From Planctomycetota bacterium (lineage in GTDB: Bacteria > Planctomycetota > PUPC01 > DSUN01), in NCBI GenBank assembly GCA_016872875.1, contig VGYW01000371.1, forward strand, positions 1 to 8,134: a stretch of DNA of 8,134 nucleotides, in the 5' to 3' direction. Position numbers and translations under genes: made by a program. The notes below the pieces were generated by a model. It was not told where the DNA came from. It searched no databases and was given only the letters and a program-made list of their open reading frames with translations. Positions 1 to 6,443 of this stretch are shown here, piece after piece; position 1 is the stretch's first letter, and each line of letters begins with the position of its first letter.

Positions 1-976
1 GGTCGGCCTTGATGCCGCCACGCGAGATGCCGATCCAGCCTTCGGTGCCGCGGAATTCGGTGTAGTCGCCGCCGGGGGTGAAGTGGAGCTTGACGCCGTT
101 GGCGAAGCGGATGCGGACGTCCCAGTCGTAGACGGCGTCGTGGCGGCCCTCGGGGGAGATTTTGCCGGTGCCTTCGACTTCCCAGAGGCCGGCGAGGTGG
201 GTGTCGTAGCCCCAGACGAGGATGTCGAGTGGGTGCGCGCCCCAGCCGGCGATGAAGCCGAGGGCGTAGTCGTAGCAGTGGTACCAGCCGCCGCCGCCGA
301 GGGGGCAGCCGGTGTAGGGGGTCCAGCGGGCTGGGCCGAGCCAGAGGTCGTAGTCGAGGCCCTCGGGGATGGGCAGCGGCTTGTCGTTGCCGCCCGGGCC
401 GCTGTTGGGGGCGACGACGCGGAGTTCCTTGATCTCGCCGATGCGGCCGGAGCGGACGAGTTCGCAGCCGTAGCGGCAGTGGTCGCTGGAGCGCTGCTGG
501 GTGCCGTATTGGAAGACGCGTGCGTAGCGGTGGACGGCTTCGCGGCAGGCGATGTCCTCGCGGATGCTGACGCCGAGTGGTTTTTCGATGTACATGTCCT
601 TGCCGGCCTTGGCGGCGGCGACGCCGATGGGGACGTGCCAGTGGTCGGGGGTGCCGATGGTGACGGCGTCGATTTCGTCGCGTGCGAGCATTTCGCGGAA
701 GTCGGCGTAGGGGGTTGCGCCGCGGGCCTGGGCCTGCTTCTCGCGGCGGTCGCGCCAGGGGTCGCAGACGCCGATGACTTGTCCGACGCCGAGGCCGGAG
801 CCGCGTCCGCCCATCCCGATCATGCCGACGCAGATGCGGTCGCTGGCGGGCGGCTTGCCCGCGGCGCCGAGGGCGGCGGAGGTGAGCATGTGGGGGGCGG
901 CGAAGAGGCCGCCAGCTACGCCCGCTCCGTGGCTGAGGAGGGCTCGTCGGGTCAACCTGCGCTGCTCTTTGCTCAT
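1..976 (-). CDS. Gfo/Idh/MocA-family oxidoreductase with twin-arginine signal (3' end cut by window edge)
   Basis: NAD(P)-dependent oxidoreductase of the Gfo/Idh/MocA family, which usually acts on sugars, inositols or their derivatives; the substrate cannot be told from sequence. The first 325 residues are visible and the C-terminus lies beyond base 1. Residues 1-40 form a Tat signal: a basic start, the twin arginines in LTRRALL (10-11), then a hydrophobic alanine/glycine stretch, so export folded with cofactor is expected. A Rossmann motif IGMGGRG lies at about 53-59, VTIGTPDHWH at about 105-114, and the family signature EKP at 131-133, whose lysine is the usual catalytic residue. GWGAHPLDIL at 244-253 supplies the conserved histidine (H248). 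The segment between the glycine motif and VIGVCD (67-72) looks several residues shorter than usual. The ATG at 976 is preceded by a GAGGGG ribosome site that overlaps the stop codon of the upstream lipoprotein gene, so translation is probably coupled. Family certain; substrate unknown. Confidence 0.93.
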   Translation of the reverse strand, partial: MSKEQRRLTRRALLSHGAGVAGGLFAAPHMLTSAALGAAGKPPASDRICVGMIGMGGRGSGLGVGQVIGVCDPWRDRREKQAQARGATPYADFREMLARDEIDAVTIGTPDHWHVPIGVAAAKAGKDMYIEKPLGVSIREDIACREAVHRYARVFQYGTQQRSSDHCRYGCELVRSGRIGEIKELRVVAPNSGPGGNDKPLPIPEGLDYDLWLGPARWTPYTGCPLGGGGWYHCYDYALGFIAGWGAHPLDILVWGYDTHLAGLWEVEGTGKISPEGRHDAVYDWDVRIRFANGVKLHFTPGGDYTEFRGTEGWIGISRGGIKAD

Positions 977-988
977 TGGCGGTTCCCC

Positions 989-1735
989 TCAGAAGAGGCC
1001 AAGGAACTTCTTGCGCTTGACGTCGAAGGTCACGCGGTTGGAGAAGATCTGGCCGGTCCAGACGCGGACGTAGGCGATCTTGTCGGTGAGGAGTTTGGCC
1101 TGCTCGTCGGTGAGGCGGTTGCTGATGATGACCTGGGCCGAGTCGTCGCCGACCGCGTAGGAGGCCATGAGGGAGTAGCGTCCGGGGTTGGTCAGGCCGC
1201 GTGCCTGCCTGGGGGAGAAGATGAAGCGGCGGCCGACGAAGCTCTGGGGGGGGAGGACGACGTAGTGGTAGTAGTCGTCGCGGGCGTCGAGGGGCACTTT
1301 GACGTCGGGGCTGCGGTAGACGAGTCGCATGTCGCGGTCGGTGCGGATTTGGAACTTGAAGAGCCATTCGACGGCGCGGCCGTCACGGGTGTGGACGACG
1401 GGTTCGAAGTAGACGGGGATGTCGCGGGCGTTCTGGCCGCCGCCGGCGGCGGAGACGTTTTCGAGGCGGATGTCCACGATGATCGGCTCGCCGAGCTGGT
1501 AGGCCGGCTTGTCGGTGCGGATGGTCACGCGGAGGCCGTTCTTCGCGCGGGCCAGCTCGATGTCTATGGCCTCTTCGTCGAGCTCCTTGAAGCGGTCGTC
1601 GTCAACGCCGAGGACTTCCTTGGCGGTCGGCTCCTTCGCGCGGCCGAGCCAGGGGAGCCAGCCGCAGCCGGCCGCAGCGAGGGCGAGGAACGCCGCTGCT
1701 AGAAGGGTGATCATCCTGGACGTGATTGAGTGCAT
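989..1735 (-). CDS. Putative lipoprotein with one beta-sandwich-like domain
   Basis: A 248-residue secreted protein of unknown function. Residues 1-23 are a short basic start plus hydrophobic stretch ending AAAGC, with Cys24 as the probable lipidated residue; alanine rather than leucine at -3 makes the lipobox acceptable but not ideal. The mature part opens with a charged segment (33-63), then a region with the look of a bacterial immunoglobulin or macroglobulin-type beta-sandwich: DKPAYQLGEPI (75-85) leading into IVDIRLENVS, later NPGRYSLMASY (183-193) and a closing WTGQIFSNRVTF (226-237). No catalytic motif is visible. The ATG at 1735 is preferred, with AGGGG 11 bases upstream; an alternative ATG at 1714 (residue 8) lacks a usable ribosome site. 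It lies 12 bases upstream of the Tat-signal oxidoreductase, so the two are probably co-transcribed and both act outside the cytoplasm. A binding or structural role is possible but unproven. Confidence 0.85.
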   Translation of the reverse strand: MHSITSRMITLLAAAFLALAAAGCGWLPWLGRAKEPTAKEVLGVDDDRFKELDEEAIDIELARAKNGLRVTIRTDKPAYQLGEPIIVDIRLENVSAAGGGQNARDIPVYFEPVVHTRDGRAVEWLFKFQIRTDRDMRLVYRSPDVKVPLDARDDYYHYVVLPPQSFVGRRFIFSPRQARGLTNPGRYSLMASYAVGDDSAQVIISNRLTDEQAKLLTDKIAYVRVWTGQIFSNRVTFDVKRKKFLGLF

Positions 1736-1762
1736 TGGCGGCGAAGCCCCTGATACTGCGTT

Positions 1763-1864
1763 CTCGCGCTCGTCGTCGTCCTCGTCGTCGTCGTCGAGAC
1801 CTCTGCCTTCCCCCCCTCCTGGCGATTCGACGACGAGGACGACGACGACAACGACGACGATTCA
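1763..1864. repeat. Palindromic low-complexity element, copy 1 (TCGTCG/TCGTCC units)
   Basis: A left arm of TCG-rich triplets (about 1763-1797) and a right arm of CGA-rich triplets (1824-1864) are near reverse complements, separated by a pyrimidine-rich loop (CTCTGCCTTCCCCCCCTCC). The right arm begins GATTCGA and ends GACGATTCA. Read on the minus strand, its outer end is TGAATCGTCG, and that TGA is the stop codon of the dehydrogenase gene. The same end motifs and unit pattern occur in the copy at 5268-5370. The element could fold as a long hairpin in the transcript between the dehydrogenase and lipoprotein genes. There is no T-tract, so it is not a classic intrinsic terminator. Confidence 0.75.
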
Positions 1865-3064
1865 GGACACGGCGCTGGCGGCGAGGTCGCCGACCTCGGT
1901 GGTGGAGTAGCCCATCTTGCCTGCGGCCATGCTCTTCATCTTGGGCGTGGTCGCCGCGATTGCGGCGTCCACGGCCGCGGCGGCCTTGTGCTCGCCGAGC
2001 ACGTCGAGCATCATCCCCACGGCGGCGATGGCGGCGATGGGGTTGATGGCGTTCTTGCCGGCGTACTTGGGCGCCGAGCCGCCCATAGGCTCGAACATCG
2101 AGACACCGCCGGGATTGATGTTGCCGCCCGCGGCCACGCCCAGACCCCCCTGGATCATCGCCCCGAGGTCCGTGATGATGTCGCCGAACATGTTGTTCGT
2201 CACGATCACGTCGAAGAACTCGGGGTTCTTCACCATCCACATGCAGGTCGCGTCCACGTGTGCATAGTCGCGGAAGACCTCAGGGAAGTCGGCGGCGCCG
2301 ACCTCGTTGAAGGCTCGCCACCAGAGGTCCTGCTCGAAGGTCAGGACGTTGGTCTTCCCGCACATGGTCAGGCAGCCTGTGGTCTCGAACTCCGCCGCGG
2401 CGGAGTCGCGGCTCAGGAGCTTGCCGAGCATCTTGCCGCGCTCGCGGTGGACGAACTCGACCACCTGGCCGGGGGACCCGCCGGCCACGGAGACTAGATC
2501 GGTTGAGTCGATCTTCACGGTGCGCTTGCGGGCGCGCCGCCGGGTGAACTCGAAGGCGTAGCGGATGCAGCGCTCGACGCCGGGCCGCGTGTTCACGGAA
2601 ATCTGCGTGGCCACCTCCTCGGGCGTGCCCTTGCGCAGGACGCCCCCGGCGCCGGTGTAGAGCCCTTCGTTGTTCTCGCGGACCACGACGAAGTCAACGT
2701 CCTTCGGCTCCTTCCCCTTGATCGGGCACTCCACGCCGGGATAGAGCTTCACTGGCCGCAGGTTTACGTATTGCCCCAGCTCGAAGCGAAGGGTGAGGAG
2801 CAGGCCGCGTTCGATGATGCCTGGCGGCACCATGGGGTGGCCCACGGCGCCCAGGTAGATGGCGTCCACCTTCCGCAGTTCGTCCAGCACGCTCGGCGGG
2901 AGCACCTCGCCGGTCTTCAGGTAGCGTTCGCCCCCGAGGTCGTAGTTGATCAACTCGCAATGGAACCCGTAGGCTCTGGACGCGGCGGCGAGCACCTTCA
3001 GCCCCTCGCGCACCACCTCAGGCCCCGTCCCGTCGCCGGGAATCACCGCGATCCGATACGCCAT
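1862..3064 (-). CDS. Isocitrate/isopropylmalate dehydrogenase family protein (3-isopropylmalate dehydrogenase-like)
   Basis: A 400-residue metal- and NAD(P)-dependent beta-decarboxylating dehydrogenase. It opens with [13 protein letters not shown] (5-17). By comparison with the Thermus enzyme, the substrate-binding arginines are R93, R103 (NLRPVK) and R129, and the catalytic tyrosine is Y136 (GLYTGAGG). The catalytic lysine is K237 (GKTNVL) and the metal-binding aspartates are D271, D295 and D299 within the family signature [11 protein letters not shown]. The cofactor loop reads [14 protein letters not shown] (329-342), with Lys-Tyr where NAD-dependent isopropylmalate dehydrogenases usually have Asp-Ile. 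About 50 residues (roughly 182-231) appear inserted before the catalytic lysine, explaining a length above the usual 350-360. The ATG at 3064 is chosen because GAGGAG lies 9 bases upstream and the conserved N-terminus starts there; a longer reading to 3268 would overlap the EF-G gene. No other leucine genes are nearby, so isopropylmalate, tartrate or another 2-hydroxyacid remain possible substrates. Confidence 0.9.
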   Translation of the reverse strand: MAYRIAVIPGDGTGPEVVREGLKVLAAASRAYGFHCELINYDLGGERYLKTGEVLPPSVLDELRKVDAIYLGAVGHPMVPPGIIERGLLLTLRFELGQYVNLRPVKLYPGVECPIKGKEPKDVDFVVVRENNEGLYTGAGGVLRKGTPEEVATQISVNTRPGVERCIRYAFEFTRRRARKRTVKIDSTDLVSVAGGSPGQVVEFVHRERGKMLGKLLSRDSAAAEFETTGCLTMCGKTNVLTFEQDLWWRAFNEVGAADFPEVFRDYAHVDATCMWMVKNPEFFDVIVTNNMFGDIITDLGAMIQGGLGVAAGGNINPGGVSMFEPMGGSAPKYAGKNAINPIAAIAAVGMMLDVLGEHKAAAAVDAAIAATTPKMKSMAAGKMGYSTTEVGDLAASAVS

Positions 3065-3110
3065 TCCGCCATGCTCCTCTTTCTCCTCCCGCCTGCTCAG
3101 CCACGCTAAG

Positions 3111-3139
3111 AGCTTACCAGAATCCGGTCGGGGACGCAA
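3111..3139 (-). promoter_or_regulatory. Possible sigma70-type promoter for the dehydrogenase gene
   Basis: On the minus strand, TTGCGT (3134-3139) is followed after 17 bases by TAAGCT (3111-3116), preceded by TGG, which gives an extended -10 form. The hexamers match consensus only partly (three of six each), but spacing and position in the divergent gap fit. It lies next to, without overlapping, the stronger EF-G promoter on the other strand. Confidence 0.3.
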
Positions 3140-3149
3140 CATCCGGGGC

Positions 3150-3179
3150 TTGATCGGCCACCGGCGGCGCAGGTATAAT
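3150..3179 (+). promoter_or_regulatory. Sigma70-type promoter for EF-G, predicted leaderless
   Basis: TTGATC (3150-3155) and a perfect TATAAT (3174-3179) are separated by 18 bases. Only six bases lie between the -10 box and the ATG at 3186, so transcription would be expected to start at or within a base or two of the start codon. There is no good Shine-Dalgarno sequence immediately upstream of the ATG; only AGG within CAGGTATAAT, about 12 bases away, is present. That agrees with a leaderless transcript. Confidence 0.65.
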
Positions 3180-3185
3180 CCTGAC

Positions 3186-5264
3186 ATGGCCACCCCTCTG
3201 CAACTGAAGCGCAACATCGGCATCATTGCGCACATAGACGCCGGAAAGACCACGACGACCGAGCGCATCCTGTACTACACCGGCCTGGAGCACAGGCTCG
3301 GGAACGTGGACGACGGGACGACCGTGACCGACTGGATGGAGGAGGAGCGGAAGCGCGGGATCACGATCACGGCCGCGGCAGTGACCTGTCCCTGGCGCTC
3401 CACGAGCGGCTCAGGGCCGGCCTGCGAGATAAACATCATAGACACGCCGGGCCACGTGGACTTCACGGCGGAGGTCGAACGCTCCCTCCGCGTGCTGGAT
3501 GGCGCGGTGGTCGTGCTCGACGCCGTGGCCGGCGTCCAGGCCCAGAGCGAGACCGTGTGGCGGCAGGCCGACCGCTACCGCGTGCCGCGCATCGTGTTCG
3601 CCAACAAGATGGACCGCCCCGGGGCCGACTTCGAGAAGTGCGCGGCCATGATACGCGAGCGCCTCGGCGCCGTGCCCGTCCCCATCCAGATCCCGCTCGG
3701 CGCCGGGCAGGACTTCGCGGGCGTGGTTGACCTGCTCACCATGCAGGCCCGCTACTACGACGTGGAGAGCCAGGGGGCGCGCTACGAGGACCGCCCCATC
3801 CCGCCCGACGCCCAGGAGATCGCGCAGCTCCACCGCGACGAGATGGTCCACACCCTCGCCGAGCACTCCGACGCCCTGATGGAGCGCTACCTGGAGGACA
3901 AGCCGATCGGCCCCGACGAGCTCCGCAAGGCGCTCCGCGAGGCCACCGTCGCCAGCCGCATCGTCCCCATGCTCTGCGGCGCCGCCTTCAAGAACATCGG
4001 AGTCCAGGCCGTCCTCGACGCCGTGTGCGACTACCTTCCCTCGCCGCTCGACGTGCCGCCGGTGCGGGGCATGCACCCGAAGGCGGCCCAGGCCATCGAG
4101 CGCCAGGCCAGCGAGAAGGGCCACTTCCTCGCACTCGTCTTCAAGATCGCCTCGGACGAGCACGGCGACATCGCGTACCTGCGCATCTACGCCGGCCGCC
4201 TCGAGGCGCGCCAGCACACCTTCAATCCCCGCACCGGCGAGCGCGAGCGCATCACCAACCTCTTCCGCATGTACGCCAACGCGCGCACGGCCATCCAGGA
4301 GGCCGCGGCCGGCGACATCGTGGCCGTGACCGGGCTGCGGAACTCGAGCACGGGCGACACGCTTTGCGACCCGCGGCACCCCATCGTCCTCGAGGCCATG
4401 AGCTTTCCCGAAACCGTCATCTCGATGGCCATCGAGCCGAAGACGAGCGCCGAGCGGGCGCGGCTCGACGCCGTCCTGGCCCGCCTCGAGAAGGAGGACC
4501 CGACCTTTCGGCGGCGGGTGGACCCCGAGACGGGCCAGACCATCGTCTCCGGCATGGGCGAGCTCCACCTCGAGGTCATCAAGCACAGGATGCTCAGCGA
4601 CTTCCACGTGGCGGCAAATGTCGGCAAGCCGCGCGTCTCGTACAAAGAGACCATCCAGCGGGCGGTTGACTGCGAGGCCGACTACACCCAGGCCGCGGGC
4701 GGGCGCCCCCAGTTCGCGCGCGTCAAGCTCCACCTCGCGCCCGTCAGCGGCGCAACCGCGCTCCAGGTGCACATCCTGGTCCCCGACGACCAGATTCCGC
4801 GCGCCTTCCACCCCGCGGTCAAGGACGGCATCGAGGGCGCGGCCAGCAGCGGCGTCCTCGCGGGCTACCCGGTTGTGGGGGTTAGCGTGACGGTGATGGG
4901 CGGCGAGTTCCGCGTGGCGGACTCGACCGAAGGGGCCTTTGCGGCGGCCGCCGCCAAGGCATTCCGCCTCGGCGCAGAGCAGGCCGGCGTGGCACTCCTC
5001 GAGCCCTGGATGCGCTTCGAGGTCATGACCCCCGAGGCCCACGTGGGCGACGTGTTGGCCGACCTCAGCGGCCGCCGCGCCCACATAGCGGAGCAGGCCA
5101 TTCGCAGCGGCGTCCACGTCCTCTCAGGCAAGGTGCCGCTCTCCGAGATGTTCGGCTACGCCACCGCCCTCCGCTCCCTCACCCAGGGCCGGGCCACCTT
5201 CACCATGGAGCCCGTCGCCTACCTCCCCGTCCCCGACGAACTTGCGAAAGCCATGATGTTCTGA
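3186..5264 (+). CDS. fusA: Elongation factor G (divergent paralogue)
   Basis: A 692-residue ribosomal translocation GTPase, full length for the family. G domain: P-loop [13 protein letters not shown] (15-27), switch RGITIT (57-62), DTPGH (86-90), NKMD (140-143) and CGAAFKN (264-270) are all intact. Domains II and III follow (about 310-480, with GMGELHLEV typical of domain III), then IV (about 480-605) and V. Domain IV departs from the norm: the usual HKKQ-GG-GQ stretch reads [10 protein letters not shown] (500-509), and the tip motif, usually Y-H-(E/D)-V-D-S-S, reads F-R-V-A-D-S-T with R576 at the position of the conserved histidine. This suggests a second EF-G copy rather than, or in addition to, the main translocase; multiple EF-Gs are known in Planctomycetes and spirochaetes. 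It lies alone, not beside rpsL, rpsG or tuf. The ATG at 3186 fits the conserved N-terminus; an in-frame ATG at 3150 overlaps the promoter. EF-G family is certain; the specialised role is inferred. Confidence 0.95.
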   Translation: MATPLQLKRNIGIIAHIDAGKTTTTERILYYTGLEHRLGNVDDGTTVTDWMEEERKRGITITAAAVTCPWRSTSGSGPACEINIIDTPGHVDFTAEVERSLRVLDGAVVVLDAVAGVQAQSETVWRQADRYRVPRIVFANKMDRPGADFEKCAAMIRERLGAVPVPIQIPLGAGQDFAGVVDLLTMQARYYDVESQGARYEDRPIPPDAQEIAQLHRDEMVHTLAEHSDALMERYLEDKPIGPDELRKALREATVASRIVPMLCGAAFKNIGVQAVLDAVCDYLPSPLDVPPVRGMHPKAAQAIERQASEKGHFLALVFKIASDEHGDIAYLRIYAGRLEARQHTFNPRTGERERITNLFRMYANARTAIQEAAAGDIVAVTGLRNSSTGDTLCDPRHPIVLEAMSFPETVISMAIEPKTSAERARLDAVLARLEKEDPTFRRRVDPETGQTIVSGMGELHLEVIKHRMLSDFHVAANVGKPRVSYKETIQRAVDCEADYTQAAGGRPQFARVKLHLAPVSGATALQVHILVPDDQIPRAFHPAVKDGIEGAASSGVLAGYPVVGVSVTVMGGEFRVADSTEGAFAAAAAKAFRLGAEQAGVALLEPWMRFEVMTPEAHVGDVLADLSGRRAHIAEQAIRSGVHVLSGKVPLSEMFGYATALRSLTQGRATFTMEPVAYLPVPDELAKAMMF

Positions 5265-5267
5265 CCC

Positions 5268-5370
5268 TGATCGTCCTCGTCCCTCGTCCTCGTCCTTCGT
5301 CCTCGATCCTCGTGGCCTGTAGGAGAAGATTCGAGGACGAGGGACGATGGACGAGGACGAGGACGATTCA
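5268..5370. repeat. Palindromic low-complexity element, copy 2 (TCGTCC units)
   Basis: Left arm 5268-5308 and right arm 5328-5370 are near-perfect reverse complements built from the hexamer TCGTCC (GGACGA on the other arm), separated by a 19-base loop. Each arm follows the plan TGA(A)TCGTCC, four to six TCGTCC units with occasional single-base spacers, then CTCGA(A)TC. The element begins three bases after the EF-G stop codon, and its first TGA is in frame with that stop (TGA CCC TGA). It would make a very stable hairpin in the EF-G mRNA 3' end. No T-tract follows, so a role in mRNA 3'-end protection or Rho-linked termination is only a guess. Confidence 0.85.
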
Positions 5371-5389
5371 AGAGGGATGAAGCCTTAGC

Positions 5390-5418
5390 TTGAAGTGGCT
5401 GGTGCGACGTGATATGCT
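5390..5418 (+). promoter_or_regulatory. Extended -10 sigma70-type promoter for the 66-residue protein
   Basis: TTGAAG (5390-5395), a 17-base spacer and TATGCT (5413-5418) preceded by TGA, giving the extended form TGATATGCT. Transcription would start near 5425, leaving about 40 bases of leader that carries the GAGGGG ribosome site of the small gene. The promoter directly follows the palindromic element. Confidence 0.55.
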
Positions 5419-5466
5419 ACGGGCTAGAGGGACAGGCTTCAACAGCAGACCAGAGAGGGGCGAGAC

Positions 5467-5667
5467 ATGGCCGCCACACGCACTACCGCCATCCCGGAGA
5501 CCGTGCTCCTGAGCGCGCAGACCCTCGACGATCTGGAGGACTGGCTCGCCGCCAACGATCCGGCCTTCCTTCAGCGCATGCGCCGCATCCGCAACGACGA
5601 GGACGTGGCTGGTCAGGGCAAGGACCTCGAGGGGATCCTGGAGCGCTGGCCCGTGTCCATCACTTGA
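5467..5667 (+). CDS. Small acidic protein, antitoxin-like (hypothetical)
   Basis: A 66-residue protein that I do not recognise with certainty. The N-terminal 20 residues look flexible; residues 20-42 (DDLEDWLAANDPAFLQRMRR) should be amphipathic helix, followed by a charged turn with GQGKDLEGILERW (49-61). The layout of Asp-Pro-x-Phe-Leu helix, short turn, Gly-x-Gly-x-x-Leu-Glu recalls the C-terminal part of small antitoxins of the RelB/Phd type, but the resemblance is weak. The ATG at 5467 has a strong ribosome site (GAGGGG, 6 bases away), its own extended -10 promoter, and codons with strong G/C third-position bias like the flanking core genes, which is why it is accepted as real despite its size. 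It lies 115 bases upstream of a HEPN-like gene on the same strand and may be its partner; that link is only positional. Confidence 0.65.
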   Translation: MAATRTTAIPETVLLSAQTLDDLEDWLAANDPAFLQRMRRIRNDEDVAGQGKDLEGILERWPVSIT

Positions 5668-5782
5668 TGGGCAACCTGGCCAGTGATGTGGTACAGCCGC
5701 GTTGTTCCAGGAGCAACGACTCACCTAATGGGTCAGCACCAGGGGGAAGGTCGGTGGTTGGCCTGACAGGAGAGCGCCTCAC

Positions 5783-6367
5783 ATGAAGCGATTGGATGCT
5801 CAGATGCACCGCTGGGCGCCGCTCTTGCGTGATGACGTTGGTGTCCCGATCGAGGCAAGCAATGCGCTCGCGACGGCTACCGACGCGGATGTGCGGATAC
5901 TGCCCCGAGAGGTCCGGGACGCCGTGGTTGCGTCAACCCCTGTCGCTCTGCGTCATCGGCTCGACGAGCTTCGCGCCTATGAGGCTTTCATGGAGACAAC
6001 GCGCTCCCTAGAGAAGCGGCCGGACGTGACCCGTGCCAGGGTTATCGTGCAAAGCTACATTTGTTTCGTGTACCTTAAGGATGCTTGCTTCGAGGTTTTG
6101 GCACGCGAGCCACAGACGGGGTGTACCTTGAGATCCTGTTGCCGCTATCTGAGCAATGATCCTGTACGCGCTTTCAGGAACGCGTTCGCTCACGGGAACT
6201 GGCAGTATAGGCAGGATTTCAAAGGGCTGATCTTCTGGGACCGCAAACGCGGGGAACCCAGTAAGGGGCTGGCGACATACGAAGTCTCCCAGGAGGAACT
6301 GCACTTCTGGCAGGCTTTAGCAAGGTGTACCGCTTACGTAGTCTACATGGCTCTGGAAGGCGGGTAG
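5783..6367 (+). CDS. HEPN-like protein with R-x4-H motif (hypothetical)
   Basis: A 194-residue, mostly helical cytoplasmic protein. No signal peptide or membrane segment is seen. The central helix ARVIVQSYICFVYLKDACFE (85-104) is followed by VRAFRNAFAHGNW (128-140), in which R132-N133-x3-H137 is the R-x4-6-H signature of HEPN domains, many of which are metal-independent RNases in toxin-antitoxin, abortive-infection and CRISPR systems. DFKGLIFWDR (145-154) follows, a stretch I associate with uncharacterised HEPN-like proteins. The ATG at 5783 has AGGAGA nine bases upstream. Codon choice is visibly less G/C-biased at third positions than in EF-G or the dehydrogenases (for example cga ttg gat gct cag near the start), suggesting acquisition by transfer. 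It faces the toxin gene of the UPF0175/DUF3368 pair across 76 bases. An RNase toxin role is inferred; a non-catalytic HEPN protein is equally possible. Confidence 0.8.
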   Translation: MKRLDAQMHRWAPLLRDDVGVPIEASNALATATDADVRILPREVRDAVVASTPVALRHRLDELRAYEAFMETTRSLEKRPDVTRARVIVQSYICFVYLKDACFEVLAREPQTGCTLRSCCRYLSNDPVRAFRNAFAHGNWQYRQDFKGLIFWDRKRGEPSKGLATYEVSQEELHFWQALARCTAYVVYMALEGG

Positions 6368-6386
6368 CCACGTTGTTCAGCACACC

Positions 6387-6416
6387 GCGGGCAGCAGGGA
6401 ACGACAGGCCGCCCGC
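6387..6416 (+). terminator. Possible weak hairpin between convergent genes
   Basis: GCGGGC (6387-6392) and GCCCGC (6411-6416) form a 6-bp GC stem around an 18-base loop, followed by TTCT, in the gap between the HEPN-like gene and the convergent toxin gene. The loop is long and the T-run poor, so termination activity is uncertain. Confidence 0.25.
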
Positions 6417-6443
6417 TTCTCCCTCACCCAGGAGCGTGCCTCC

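Noticed and set aside
83..1702. A 539-residue open frame on the plus strand opposite the oxidoreductase and lipoprotein genes
   Set aside because: It is the complement of two well-supported genes. Its translation is a low-complexity run of Ala, Gly, Val, Asp and Glu with no domain, as expected from antisense of G/C-ending codons.
1763..1864. CRISPR-like array or plain microsatellite
   Set aside because: There are no spacers of regular length. The arms are complementary with defined ends shared with the copy at 5268-5370, so a palindromic element describes it better.
3150..3185. A 12-residue N-terminal extension of EF-G
   Set aside because: The upstream ATG coincides with the -35 region of a near-perfect promoter, has no ribosome site, and the extra residues are not EF-G-like.
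3065..3268. A 68-residue N-terminal extension of the dehydrogenase
   Set aside because: The extension would overlap the EF-G promoter and coding start, has no family similarity, and the ATG at 3064 has a good GAGGAG site directly before the conserved IAVIPGDG start.
3411..5117. A 568-residue open frame on the minus strand opposite EF-G
   Set aside because: Antisense shadow of a conserved gene in GC-rich DNA; the protein is repetitive in composition and has no recognisable motif or ribosome site.
5668..5782. A separate promoter for the HEPN-like gene
   Set aside because: TTGTTC at 5702-5707 with TAATGG 18 bases later is too weak to call, and read-through from the upstream promoter is possible.
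5409..5786. A 125-residue plus-strand frame whose stop overlaps the HEPN start as ATGA
   Set aside because: The overlap looks like coupling, but the composition is rich in Arg, Gly, Pro and His as in an out-of-frame reading; the 66-residue frame inside it has the better codons and ribosome site.
5467..6367. A classical HEPN/MNT toxin-antitoxin pair
   Set aside because: The small upstream protein has no nucleotidyltransferase motif (no G-S-x10-D-x-D pattern) and is far too short.
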